This document shows positions 11,218 through 22,232 of a stretch of DNA of 64,000 bases, one piece after another. Each line of letters starts with the position of its first letter. The stretch's first letter is position 1. Position numbers and translations under genes: made by a program. A model generated the notes under the pieces. The model was not told the DNA's origin and ran no database searches. It was given only the letters and a program-made list of their open reading frames with translations. Source of the DNA: Annulohypoxylon bovei var. microspora (taxonomy: Eukaryota; Ascomycota; Sordariomycetes; Xylariales; Hypoxylaceae); contig MU405295.1 of assembly GCA_022836615.1 (NCBI GenBank), forward strand, positions 104,099 to 168,098. The letters run 5' to 3'.

Positions 11218-12039
11218 ATGCCTCGTGTAAGTTATAAAGACTTGCTTATTGTACTATCTCTATTTTTGGATTTTTACTTATTTAATACCCTGGTTTAATA
11301 GGCCAAGTACATTCTGCTCGACTGCGACAACACCCTCTGTCTGTCGGAGCGTTTGGCCTTTGAGGCTTGCACCGACTTGACCAACGAGGTCTTGGAGAAG
11401 TGGGGCAGGCCGGAGCGCTACACCGTCGAGCAACTCCTCGAAGACTTCGTTGGCCACAATTTCCGTGGTATGCTCAATGGCTTGCAGAAAAAGCATGGTT
11501 TTACCATGAAGCCTGAGGAGGTCGATGCTTATGTCGATCGTGAGCTCGGTGCTGTGACCGCGAAGCTGAGCGAGAAGTGCCAGCCTTGCCCCGGCGTACT
11601 TGAGCAGCTTGAGGCGCTCAAACAGGCCGGGTACCCCATGTCCGTTGTCAGCACGTCAGCCAAGCCCCGTGTTGTCGCCAGTATCAAGAAGGTCGGAATT
11701 GACCATTACTTCCCGGACGAGCACGTTTATAGTGCCGCTACCAGTCTGACCCCTCCGTCAAGTAAGCCTGACCCAGCTATCTACAATTACGCCTGTAAGC
11801 AGCTGGGTGTCAAGAACGAAGAGTGCATTACTGTCGAGGACAGTAAGAGCGGTGCCACTGCTGCCATGCGCGCCGGTATCCCCCTGATCGGATATGTTGG
11901 CGTCTACGGCATCGAAGAGGGCAAGGAGAAAATGGAGGAGATGGCCAAGATCCTGACTGAGCAATGCAAAGCCGACGCCATCATGTACGACTGGAAGGAG
12001 TTCCCCGAGTTGCTGAAGAAGATCGAAGAAGGATTGTAA
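11218..12039 (+). CDS. HAD-superfamily hydrolase (subfamily I)
   Basis: Two exons, 11218-11226 and 11302-12039, sum to 747 nt (248 aa). Exon 1 codes for only three residues (M-P-R) before a 75-nt intron with GTAAGT donor. Including it puts the catalytic motif I (LLDCDNT, nucleophile Asp10, acid Asp12) at the expected N-terminal position. Motif II is the Thr/Ser in VVSTSAK (about 118-124), motif III is Lys158 (SSKPDPA) and motif IV is the acidic pair in TVEDSKSG (about 180-187). The helical cap insertion lies between motifs I and II, as in phosphoglycolate-phosphatase and beta-phosphoglucomutase-like enzymes. The protein is expected to be a soluble Mg2+-dependent phosphatase on a small phosphorylated metabolite. 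The substrate cannot be told from sequence. Confidence 0.88.
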
Positions 12040-14815
12040 GTAAATTTACATCCTACATAGGGGTCGACTCAATTCTCAAAGAGCTTCCTATATTACATGC
12101 GGTTTTCATAGACGGATTTCGGAGGAAGGCATTATGACTTGATGAATTTGCGCATCGGCGGTGGTTTCTTTCCCAGCTTCAGCTTCACGAGTTTCGGGGT
12201 AATGCGTTCGATCCTGGGCTAACTACGGGCTTCTCACCGAGAAGTCGCCGTGGACTCTGCCATACTATCGAGGTGCATTGAAGGCCGACTAAAATACTGA
12301 AATTGTGTTAAATATCGCTCAGAAATAAAATGGCTCATTTTACTTACATTGATTCTGGTGTGATTCGTACTCATCACAAGAGAGGCAGAAAATCGCACAA
12401 ATCACTGTGAAGGGATTGGGGTTAGTGACGTAGGTAAGCATATATGAAGGGTCTGTTTTAGCCTATGTCGAATTATGTCTCATGGAAAATGACCTGAGTT
12501 ATTATTTCTGTACATTTCTACCAATCTTGTCCATGGCGAAGGTTTGTAGAAACAAGGAGAGTATGACTTCTTGAGTTTATGCATGTCTTGAGAAGATGTC
12601 ACGTAGGTATGCATTTCCCCAGATCTACATACATACCTATCTAGGTATGTAGTATCGTAAGCATCGTGGGGAAATCGTTTTGGGGGATACCAAACTGCTG
12701 TAAATATCGTTGGCTGTCAATCGAGGATTGAGATCTACCCCCAAAACAACTGTCAGGGGATACCCAAGCTCAGAAAACGTGACCTAGCAGATGATCGTGA
12801 TGCTGACGATCGCAAGAGCTGTGGTTGGTTCCGGATCGTCGATTAAAAGCAAGGACCATAGGCGTCTTCTGAGCACAGACAAGAGTCTTGGTGTTCTTAC
12901 TGCGAATGAACGACTATTATGCCGTCGTAACATTAATAAATTTTGATCTAGATGGATAGATGGTATGTAGATTACTTAATGATAAGTGAAAGATAAGATA
13001 TGTGGATGACAATGAAAAAGTCTTACAACTATCACAGTCGTTACATAGTATCTAGATGTAAGTTTCGTTTATTACCTAAGATTACCTTGATATATTCCCA
13101 CTTTAGTTAGGCTGTCTTGGCCATAATTAGATCTTCTGGCTACCGAACCGAGGCAGGGAGGTTGGAATCGAATGTCGAGGATTTGGAGTACATATAACCA
13201 ATAAGTTTCCAACCTTGGGACAACGGACCAAATCTTCCAATTCACCGCTACCTATGTATCCAGCTGTCCGGCTAGCGATTCTTTCGAAGCGAAGAAGACC
13301 TTGAGGGTCATCTAGGTGTTCGCCACATGGCCATTGAATACGATGAAATGGCATTGGACAACGTCAGTTTCAAACGCATCGAAGAAGATCGCACCTCGTA
13401 TTCTCTTGGTTTTCTGAATAGTGAACACACGCTAATGCCACACCTTCGCCGCACCCGATTTTAGACTGCTGTGCTACCCGTAACGGAATTGTACTACGTG
13501 CGACGGGCTAGACGATATTTTCATAGCTAATTTTCGAATCTGAGGTCATAGGCAAGGTATGCAAGTCGCCGACGATGATACTTTTCCTAAAGCTGCATAG
13601 TCATGAGCGGGCTAACGGCTCTCGGCAGAACGCTGTGGAAATCCAGTATGTCCGAGTTCACATCTGTACCATGTGGTATGGTTTAAAATTACAACATAAA
13701 AGTATTTACACTGTAAAGCAATAAACAGCATCACTGGAATTTGGGAAGGGCCATATATATCTGCAGGTCTCACTGGTACGGCGAGATTTTATACATGCGA
13801 GATCTTTTCTAATTTCTATACGTAGGCTTCGGTAAGTTGGTAATACGAAGTAGAAGGTGAAAATTCTATTCCGAAAAGGCCAACGTTTGTCAGACACAAC
13901 ATGGTGTGTTTGAGACGATATTACTACCCAGCAATATGTATTCAACTATTGTTCTTTTCCTTTTTTCCCCCCCTTTCTCCACACAAGCAGTAGGTGGTCA
14001 GATCCGACCCTAGTAGTGCCAAAAATGGATACCCCTTTTTTGTAAACAATCTTGACAGCGAACGGTTCAACGGGTCAAATTCTCATACCACAATTAGGTG
14101 TCCCGTTTTTCAACTTGTTCTGGCTCTTTTTTCCCTCTGGAAAGAGTCTAATTCAACTGTTGTAATAATAACTATCAAATAATTCAATAATTCAAGTCTC
14201 GATCGGATCAAGATTGCTGTGATAACTCCTCTGGTATTGTAGCATAGAAAGTAGGTCGTAATTTTAATTATACCTTGAGGCTTGGCCGATACAATGCCAT
14301 CCCATCAGCAATTTAGCTGCACCCCTAGCCCGGCTTAGAACCCGGTCCAACCAACCAAGGCAGAGGGAGGATCCTGCTCGACTGAGATTGGACGGTCTGA
14401 GTGGTCATGCATGGCAACGCGACTGTCGACACGAAAAATTGGACAGCTCAATGACGAGGTATGGAGGCGTCTTAGCGCTCAGCATCTCTACTTCTTGGAT
14501 CTACCCCTAGCCTCAGTCGACCAGCGGCGATCCCAAGCGATCCCAAGCTGCAAAGCAGGCTTTCCCCAGGGACGCTAAACAGAGACCCGTCTCGCATTCA
14601 TTTCTTGTTAAATAGAGGCTCACCCAAGGCCGTCTATGTTTTGGTTCTTTTCCTTGTCTTTCCCCATTCACTTTTGTCTTTAAAGACTTTGTCACTCGCT
14701 TCTAATTCATTCTGCTTCAAGGCTTCGTTCTACACTCGTTCCAACATTCCTCATACAATACTTACTTAATACCTAATAATTGTATCACAACGAGCTGTAC
14801 AAATCAACCATCAAG
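12040..14815. other. 2.8-kb gene-free stretch
   Basis: No gene is supported. An imperfect palindrome of ACATACCTA arms lies at 12631-12650. A stretch near 13300-13440 has overlapping open frames on both strands but no recognisable domain. The last ~170 bases are the pyrimidine-rich leader of the following gene. Confidence 0.4.
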
Positions 14816-15555
14816 ATGCGTTTCTCCGTAATCATCGCCGGCGTCTTCGCCGCTGTCGCTAGCGCCCAGTCCGAGACCTCTTCTGCTGTCTCGTCTGCCG
14901 AGTCCTCAGCCACGTCTGATGCCTCAATCACTTCCGCCGCGTCCGGCGCCTCGTCGTCCGTTGTCGCATCTACCACCGTCGACGCTGTTTCCTCTTCCGT
15001 CAGCATAGACCCTGCCCAGGCTTCCACAGCTGCCTGCCTCAAGGCCTGTAAGTAGCGATCCTGGACATCTTGCTAGGATCGACAACTGACCCATCCTGAA
15101 CAGGTGACTTGGGAGATGTTACCTGCCAAGCCGCATGCATTTCTGTGCCTAGCCCTGACACCACGAACGTGAACAAGACCACCGAGTGCGTTGCCGCCTG
15201 CCCCCAGGGCAACGGTACCGCTACCGACAACTTAGATTACGCCAACTGTGTCAACCAGTGCATTGCCGAGTACTACTACAGCACTGCCGGCTCCGCGAGC
15301 ACTGCGACCGGCACTGGTGCTAGCGGTAGCGGCGTCAGCGCTACCCCGAGCGTCACCGAGGTCCATTCGACTGTCACATCTGACGGATCCACCTTCGTCA
15401 CCTCTTTCTCCAGCACCGTCGCTGCCTCTGGAACCGGCTCTTCTGATTCGGCCTCCTCCACCTCCAGCTCGGCAGCCGCCGCGGATATGCTCTTCTCCCC
15501 TATCGGCTCCGGCCTCGGTCTATTCTCCTTCCTCGCTGCTTTCCTTGCTCTATAA
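14816..15555 (+). CDS. Secreted Cys-rich GPI-anchored protein with four CX3C motifs
   Basis: Two exons, 14816-15047 and 15104-15555 (56-nt intron, GTAAGT...CAACAG), sum to 684 nt (227 aa). Residues 1-17 are a signal peptide (ending VASA). A Ser/Ala/Thr-rich segment follows, then a Cys-rich module with four CX3C pairs (CLKAC, CQAAC, CVAAC, CVNQC). The module contains the PQGNGTATDN segment seen in many fungal cell-wall proteins. A Ser/Thr-rich linker and a hydrophobic C-terminal tail (about the last 20 residues) suggest GPI anchoring. The intron lies inside the first CX3C codons (the second Cys is split), which supports the join. It is likely a wall or surface protein; no enzymatic activity is suggested. 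Its type resembles the CFEM gene at 4.9 kb, but the cysteine pattern differs. Confidence 0.87.
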
Positions 15556-15844
15556 GCGGGATGATTAGTTGAGTGATGAGGATGGATGGACGCTATGGAT
15601 AATGGGATGGACCAGTGTCATAATGCTAAATATTTGACGATATTTTGATAGCGGGCGCAAAAGCGGAGTGAACGGGAAAAGCATTATTAATACCTTAGGA
15701 TGTCGATATTAATTAGATATGTAATCACGTTATATAGAACGCGAATATGAATCATCTATTGACGGCCAATTTACCTTTTCTAGACAACCTGTGTGCTTCA
15801 TCTCAAGTGTAGATATAATGTGTGAATCTTGACTGAGTAAAATG

Positions 15845-16794
15845 CTATCGCTGCGAAGTTGGCACAGTCACTGGAACATCACTCAGCCATGGCAAACCAA
15901 GTTGCTTCATTTCCACCGCCAGTTGGAAAAGATAGTCGAGACTATTGAGGTGATAATGATTAGAATGGTTATGTCCATTGATCGTCGGTGGGGGTCAGAT
16001 TTACCTTTCACACATGGTCTTTGCTTTGTGGACATTATCGCCCCAGACGTAGACTCCGTGCCTACGGACTAGGACTGCATAGGTATCCGGGTGCTGTTCC
16101 ATAGCTTCTTCTAGAAACTCGGTGAGATCTTCCTCGTGGGCCGTGTTCTCGATCACGGGAATGCGGAGTGTGTCGTGGTAGCCCAGGTTACCCATCTTCT
16201 GGAAACCCTTGCCGAAGCCCTTGATCTGCTCGATGTTGTTGATCTCGAATAGTTTGTCCTTGCCGGGGCCCTGGGTCTCAAGGAGTAAGGTAACCAGCAC
16301 AGCCCAATGCGAGTGTGTATGGATACAGCAGCCGGCTCCCCGCTTAGTGAAGGCGGCCAGGAACAGCGGTGTGCATTGTGAAGGTCTGCCGCAAGGTGGA
16401 GAGCGCAAATATACGCGGTTCTTGAGGTCCGTCTGCTTAGACAGAGCGAGCACATATATATCAGTGTTCTTCATAAGCTCCTTCTGGACACCAGATGGTG
16501 CGATATATACCAGGTCACTAGAACACAGAAGTATGAGATAATGAGCTTGTTACTAATATGCATAGTAGCTACATCGGCAAGAATAAGGAATAAGTAAAAA
16601 TGAGCGATAATATATTGAATTTACCACCTAAGCCACGGCGAAAGAGAAAGAGTGAAGCCTTACTTGTCGCGAATAGAGCATCCTCCTCCCGTACCTGTGA
16701 CCCAGCCTAAGGTCCAAAATTTGGCGCATAGGGATGGGATGGCGTTGGCTGGGTGGTAAGGATCTTCGGAGGTTATGTAATCGTCGTCACACAT
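15845..16794 (-). CDS. MDE1: Methylthioribulose-1-phosphate dehydratase (methionine salvage)
   Basis: Three exons on the minus strand, 16794-16664, 16517-16005 and 15941-15845, sum to 741 nt (246 aa), close to the family length. The aldolase-II fold shows the zinc ligands His110 and His112 in CIHTHSHWA and His197 in RRHGVYVWG. Other family blocks include GWVTGTGGG, IAPSGVQKE, SQCTPLFLAAF and the C-terminal SLDYLFQLAVEMKQLGLP. The enzyme dehydrates 5-methylthioribulose-1-phosphate to the diketo intermediate of the methionine salvage pathway, in the cytosol. Intron 1 is long for this window (146 nt); intron 2 is 63 nt. The gene is transcribed away from calnexin, with which it shares a 1.2-kb intergenic region. 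Confidence 0.92.
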
Positions 16795-18027
16795 TTTTCT
16801 TTACTTTAGGGTTTCCCTGTATACCAGATAGCTCTACTAGCAAACGCTAGGGTATGTTACAACAGATTAATAAGATAAGGCCAAGGTGGCCTTTTCGGAG
16901 AGGAGGAGAGTAAGATATAGTAAATAAAAGTTGACTGGGAGGGAAAAAGGCAGTTTGATCTTTAGCAAATAAAGTTGATGAGGCTAAAGTCAAATATCAT
17001 AACCCAAATCCTATTCCCCACTTAGTAGCACGCAAACTTGGAGAATACTTTGTACAAGCATAACAAGTATTACCACGTGTATATTCCTTTGGCTGTGCAG
17101 AGCGGCAGTTGCCCTATAGACATGTGCCCTTTACCAATTCAACAAAGCAAATTCTGCTATTCATGTCAGCTCTTAAATAAAATATATGACTATCTAATGG
17201 GTTTTAAGATAACTACAAAAGTCATTCACCAAGTAAGTTGTCAAATTGTCTCAGGGACGATAAATACCTACCTATTTAGATAGGTACACATGATAAAATC
17301 TAGATTGCAAACATAGCATAAAGTAGATAATATAGTACAACGTAGCACTACCTAAGTGATAGCTTGTTGACAGATTTCATCACATTTTACGTTATTAATG
17401 AGTACACGAGTTTTTTTTCTAGTCATATCGCACATTCATAACCCCATATAATATAAAGATGATTGAATAGGTAGATACGTAAATATGTGTATGAATATTA
17501 CCTGTATATGATGATAATATGTTAATAACGTTTACAAAGTTCATCTGAATAACAATGGGAGATACTTCATGTAGACTTCCCTAGGTACCCTACAATATAT
17601 ATAGTTGCGGCGCAGTCAATGCGGACGCAGCTGTAGCATCTCTATCTTAGCCTTGTTTAAGGAAGGGACAGCTGAAGTTTTCCTAGAGATTCTATGATAT
17701 CCCCGCACTCTAAGATACGCAAGTACCTACCTTTTTTATCCCGAGCTTCTAGTCAATCAAAGGACGGAGTTAGCTCGCCGAAAAAGGTACGTACTGACTT
17801 TAGGCCACGTTTGACTTGTAAGGTCCGGCCAATAATTAAAAGTTCACGACGAGCATCTGCAATTGCTTCTTTCCGAGTCCATCTTTTTCTTCCTTTTTTT
17901 TTCCTCGTCGAGCTCTGGGAGTTCTTTCTTAACACTACTCTCCATTCAAATCCGTGTATACGGAAGAGATTAAGAGAGACAAGCAAGAGATCAAAGCATA
18001 GCAAGCATTGCTAGCTTTTTTTTCATC
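16795..18027. promoter_or_regulatory. Divergent intergenic region of MDE1 and calnexin
   Basis: This 1.2-kb spacer should hold both promoters. It is AT-rich around 17000-17560 with no supported gene; short ORFs there lack any recognisable domain. The 150 bases before the calnexin start are pyrimidine-rich with T-runs. Confidence 0.4.
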
Positions 18028-19947
18028 ATGAAGTTGAACTCTGCTATTGCCGCTGCCCTTTTGGCCACCGGCGTCTACGCCGATGATGCCTCCAAGGTTG
18101 AGAACACAGAATCGTCCTCTTCCGCCGCCGTTGAGGTGCCTACCTTCACTGTAAGTACATGATCTATCGATTTTAAAGCTTCTTTTGTTCAATTGGCGAT
18201 ACTGTCGATCTATACCCGGACTCCAACTAATGGTTTATTTCTCCTTCGCAGCCCACCACCATAAAGGCTCCTTTCTTGGAGCAGTTTACCGATGACTGGG
18301 ATTCGCGATGGAAGCCTTCCCACGCCAAGAAGGACACTAAAGGCCAGGAAGAGGAGTGGGCTTACGTTGGTGAGTGGGCGGTCGAGGAGCCTTACAAGTT
18401 CAAGGGCATTGAGGGCGACAAGGGTCTCGTCGTCAAGAATCCCGCCGCCCACCATGCCATCTCTGCCAAGTTCCCCAAGAAGATCGATCCTAAGGACAAG
18501 ACCTTGGTCGTTCAATATGAAGTCAAGCTTCAGAGTAAGTCAATTGATCCTAATGGCATTGACACTATGAGATCATATTTCTAACCCTATGACCTCCAGA
18601 GGGACTCGAGTGTGGTGGTGCTTATCTAAAGCTCCTCCGTGACACCAAGGCTCTCCACCAGGATGAGTTCGCCAACACCACGCCGTATGTCATCATGTTC
18701 GGCCCCGACAAGTGCGGCGCTACCAACAAGGTCCACTTCATCTTCAACCACAAGAACCCTAAGACTGGTGAATATGAGGAGAAGCACCTCTCGGCTGCTC
18801 CTCAGGCTACCATCTCGAAGACTACCGAGCTGTACACCTTGATTGTCCAGCCCAACAACACCTTCACCATCAAGAGGGGCGGCGAGACTGTTCGTGATGG
18901 TAGCCTTTTCGACCAGTTCACCCCGGCTGTCAACCCTGATGAGGAGATTGAGGACCCTGATGACAAGAAGCCCGAAGACTGGGTTGATGAATCCCGCATC
19001 CCTGATCCCGAAGCTACGAAGCCCGAAGATTGGGATGAGGATGCTCCGTTCGAGATTGTCGATGAGGAGGCTACTATGCCTGAGGACTGGCTTGTGGAGG
19101 AGGCCCTCACCGTTCCCGACCCTGAGGCCCAGAAGCCTGAAGACTGGGACGACGAAGAGGATGGTGACTGGGTTCCCCCTACCGTTCCTAACCCCAAGTG
19201 CGCCGACGCCTCTGGATGCGGCCCCTGGACTAAGCCCATGAAGAAGAACCCCGAATACAAGGGCAAGTGGACCGCGCCTTACGTCGACAACCCTGCTTAC
19301 AAGGGTGTCTGGGCTCCTCGCAAGATCAAGAACCCCAACTACTTCGAGGACAAGAACCCTGCTAACTTCGAACCCATTGGCGCTGTAAGTTATTATGACC
19401 AATCCTGCTCTACTAAAAACGAATAACTAACATATCGATGTAGATCGGCTTCGAACTCTGGACTATGCAAAGCGACATCCTCTTCGACAACATCTACATC
19501 GGCCACTCCGTTGAGGATGCAGAGAAGTTAGCTGAAGAGACTTTCTTCAAGAAGGTTGCCGTTGAGAAGGCACTTGAAGATGCCGAGAAGCCCAAGTCGG
19601 AAGACAAGCCCAAGTCTCCCTCTGACCTCAAGTTCTTGGATGACCCTGTTCTCTACGTGAAGGAGAAGCTGGATCTGTTCTTGACTATCGCTGCGAATGA
19701 CCCAATTCAGGCTATGAAGTTCGTCCCTGAGGTTCCGACTACTGTTGGTGGCCTACTCGTCCTCATTGTTTCCCTCGTTGGTATCTTCACCATGGGAGGT
19801 AGCGCACCCGCGGCCGCCAAGAAGGCCGGCACCGATGCCAAGGAGAAGGTCAAGGAAGCTAAGGACAAGACCGCCGAGGCTGTCTCGACCGGTGCCGAGA
19901 ACGTGAAGGCGGAGGTTAACAAGCGTGCCACAAGAAGCCAGTCGTAA
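18028..19947 (+). CDS. CNE1: Calnexin (ER lectin chaperone)
   Basis: Four exons, 18028-18150, 18252-18534, 18600-19384 and 19444-19947, sum to 1695 nt (564 aa). A signal peptide (MKLNSAIAAALLATGVYA) is followed by the lectin domain with typical blocks (GLVVKNPAAHHAIS, VQYEVKLQ, LECGGAYLKLL, YVIMFGPDKCG). The proline-rich P-domain has repeated KPEDW/MPEDW type 1 motifs and then type 2 GxW-NPxYKGxW repeats (GPWTKPMKKNPEYKG, NPAYKGVW). The domain resumes with IGFELWTMQSDILFDNIYIGH. Near the C-terminus is a membrane segment (VGGLLVLIVSLVGIFTM) and a short Lys/Glu/Ala-rich cytosolic tail. The membrane segment and lack of KDEL identify calnexin rather than calreticulin. It binds monoglucosylated N-glycans of folding glycoproteins in the ER and so acts upstream of the ER mannosidase encoded at 59.6-61.9 kb. 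Confidence 0.96.
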
Positions 19948-20636
19948 GGAGCAGCTGGGGTAATGATGGGTGAGATGGCGGCACTGGGGAAAATTCGGTG
20001 ACCCGCTACAGCTTTGTGGGGACTGCTAGGGGTGACGATGCTATCAAGGCATCCTATGCTTTTGGGACTTCAGACTTACTTTGCATGGCGTCAGTGTATT
20101 GTACCCAATAAATTAAGTTAAACAACTTTTGTATTAATCCGTGTCAATCTCTAATTTTCTTTGTATTAATTATGGACTTTGATAACATGTGTTGGTACTA
20201 TTGGTGTGAAGGTGATGTCCAGTGCTAACTAACAACCTAACAACCCAACTTTCACGTATCATCTCCCAATTTCCACGAGTTCGTGTTACAATAATGACTT
20301 TGGTCATCGTATAGAGTTGTGATAGCCATGCTATTTGGTCAACCAACAAGAGGGAACTCACCAGAATTCTAGTCAAGAGAAGATTATGATTGTCACGATA
20401 CTATTCAATTTCTGGTTGATCTTGTCTGATATTCAATGGACGTCTGATCTACTTTTCTACCTTCTATGAAGAACCTAAGCCTGTGATTAAAACAAGGTGC
20501 CATACGGAAAAACAGGTGAGCGGAGTTAAACAGCGATATGATAAATTGTGGTAAGTAGAAAACAAAACTTTTCCGGATCCCAAAATGTTAATACTAGTTT
20601 ACTTCTCTTGTCCATTTTGCTAAAGTCAAAAACCAC
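19948..20636. other. Convergent intergenic region
   Basis: 3' flanks of calnexin and of the next minus-strand gene. A likely polyadenylation region lies near 20100-20140 (AATAAATTAAG). No gene is supported. Confidence 0.4.
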
Positions 20637-21617
20637 TTACCGAATAAATCGCCATTCCCCTGGATACTTGTGCTGTCCCAGGTAGTTCGGCTCCTTTAAA
20701 CCGCGGCTGTAGGAAGGGTTGAGATCATCCTGCCACCATGATTCAGCAGGCCCCTTTTCACCCTTTTCAGATTCGCTGTCGCACCGAGCCCTGTGGCTAA
20801 TTCCCGACTTGCTACTACCGCTAGCCTTCCGAGACCCGTTCTGCTGTTCGTTGTTCTCGGACTCAGATCTCTGTCGGTTAGTACTGCTCGGACTAGCATT
20901 TCTCGAGGAAACCCTCGAAGAATGTCTCGAAGAGGAATCACTTCTCGTACTCGAGGGAGGCCTAGGGATCTTGGATGGCTTGGGGTGTTTCTGCTTCAGC
21001 TTGATGTCGCATGGGTTGACCGACGACCTTGGGTGCTCTTTAAAGAGCGCGGCGATACAACGAGGGCATAGACAGTCCAACTTACAACTTCGTCGAGGTT
21101 TTCCCTGAGACGGGCCTGGTGCCTTGAGCCCTCTAGCCGCAAGGATAGACTCTTCGTCTAGGCTGTCACGTCTGTCTTGCCAAAGAAAGTCTACATCAAT
21201 ACGCGGTGCCTTTGTGTGACAACTTTTGAACCCATCACGGAGTTCCCGGTGGGTCGATTCCCACCAAGTCTTCCGGTTCCGAGTGTGTTTTCTAAAGGCC
21301 TCTCGTCCGTCTATTACTACATCGGGGTTAGACTCGTTTGACGACCGGCGAGGGAGCTTCGTAGTGTATCGACGCCCGCGTTCCGGCGAAGCTTTCCTAA
21401 GAACCGCGTAGGGAGAACGGTGGACAGCTCGCGGTATATCGTACTCCTTCTTTACCACCCTGATTTGGGAGCTCTCATACATTTCAGCCCGTCCCCGGGA
21501 TTGGGAAACTTGCTTTGGCACATCGGGAACCACATAGATATTCGAACGACGGCTTGACGTAGACGAAGCCTGCTCGCTATTCTTGCGAAGAAGGCTGAAG
21601 ATACCGAAGCATCCCAT
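20637..21617 (-). CDS. Hypothetical basic Ser/Arg-rich protein with CX3CXCX2C cluster
   Basis: Single open frame of 326 aa; I do not recognise the family. The N-terminus reads MGCFGIFSLL. Gly2-Cys3 could be lipidated, but Ile6 is unfavourable for N-myristoylation, so this is speculative. The body is very basic (many Arg/Lys) and Ser-rich. A compact cysteine cluster sits at residues 178, 182, 184 and 187 (SCKLDCLCPRC), followed by a long Ser/Arg-rich disordered segment (about 210-280). The C-terminus is WWQDDLNPSYSRGLKEP and then GEWRFIR. The stop overlaps a good donor-like sequence (GGTAAGTGG), so a further 3' exon cannot be excluded. It is divergent from the gene at 22233, with 615 bp between starts. 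Confidence 0.68.
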   Translation of the reverse strand: MGCFGIFSLLRKNSEQASSTSSRRSNIYVVPDVPKQVSQSRGRAEMYESSQIRVVKKEYDIPRAVHRSPYAVLRKASPERGRRYTTKLPRRSSNESNPDVVIDGREAFRKHTRNRKTWWESTHRELRDGFKSCHTKAPRIDVDFLWQDRRDSLDEESILAARGLKAPGPSQGKPRRSCKLDCLCPRCIAALFKEHPRSSVNPCDIKLKQKHPKPSKIPRPPSSTRSDSSSRHSSRVSSRNASPSSTNRQRSESENNEQQNGSRKASGSSKSGISHRARCDSESEKGEKGPAESWWQDDLNPSYSRGLKEPNYLGQHKYPGEWRFIR

Positions 21618-22232
21618 TTTGCATATCCAGGTGAATATGTTCGAAGGTTAATCTAACAGCACGCTATCTCTAAGAAGATAGTGGAATAAATTCCTCAAAG
21701 AGGTTTAAGCGAAAAAGAGACCTTAGTGACATAGATAGCGTGGCTTACGATCTTATATACATACGCCTATCCCACCATTGTCCGTGAACAATACCCTTGT
21801 TTACAAACACTAGGAGGGCGTCCGTTATTACTCGCAGATGACTTTAGCCACACGCCTATGCAAGCGAGTGCGAATATATTCCTCCTCTACTGCCTTGTTC
21901 TGAAACATCTTTGATCATTATGCATTTGGTAGGCTGTAGACTCAAAGAAACCCAAACAATGACTTTCATTGTCGCCAGGAAGCCGCTTAGTCTGTCTCTG
22001 AACAAGCGCTTTCTCGAAAGGTCTCGAAGACGGGTAGCTACCTGATATACTTAAGGCGTTCTTGTCTCCCTGCGCAAAGAAAATTGTGGTACCAATAAAA
22101 CCACATTACCCATTTTGACGAATCTTGCAGCCAAAGTGGGAATTCCCCTGGCAAGGTGAATAACCTTGCGCAAGAGTTTTCGGGCCAAAGCTGGTCTAGA
22201 AATTCAAAGGATTAAATCTAAATCTCGACATC
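21618..22232. promoter_or_regulatory. Shared promoter region of the divergent hypothetical pair
   Basis: 615-bp spacer between head-to-head starts. No ORF or repeat is convincing, and no specific regulatory site was identified. Confidence 0.4.

Noticed and set aside
13127..13445. Overlapping open frames on both strands around 13.1-13.4 kb
   Set aside because: Neither shows a domain, plausible introns or a credible start; not distinguishable from chance.
21248..21265. tRNA T-arm-like sequence GGTGGGTCGATTCCCACC
   Set aside because: No A box, anticodon arm or acceptor stem upstream, and it lies inside a supported coding frame on the other strand.
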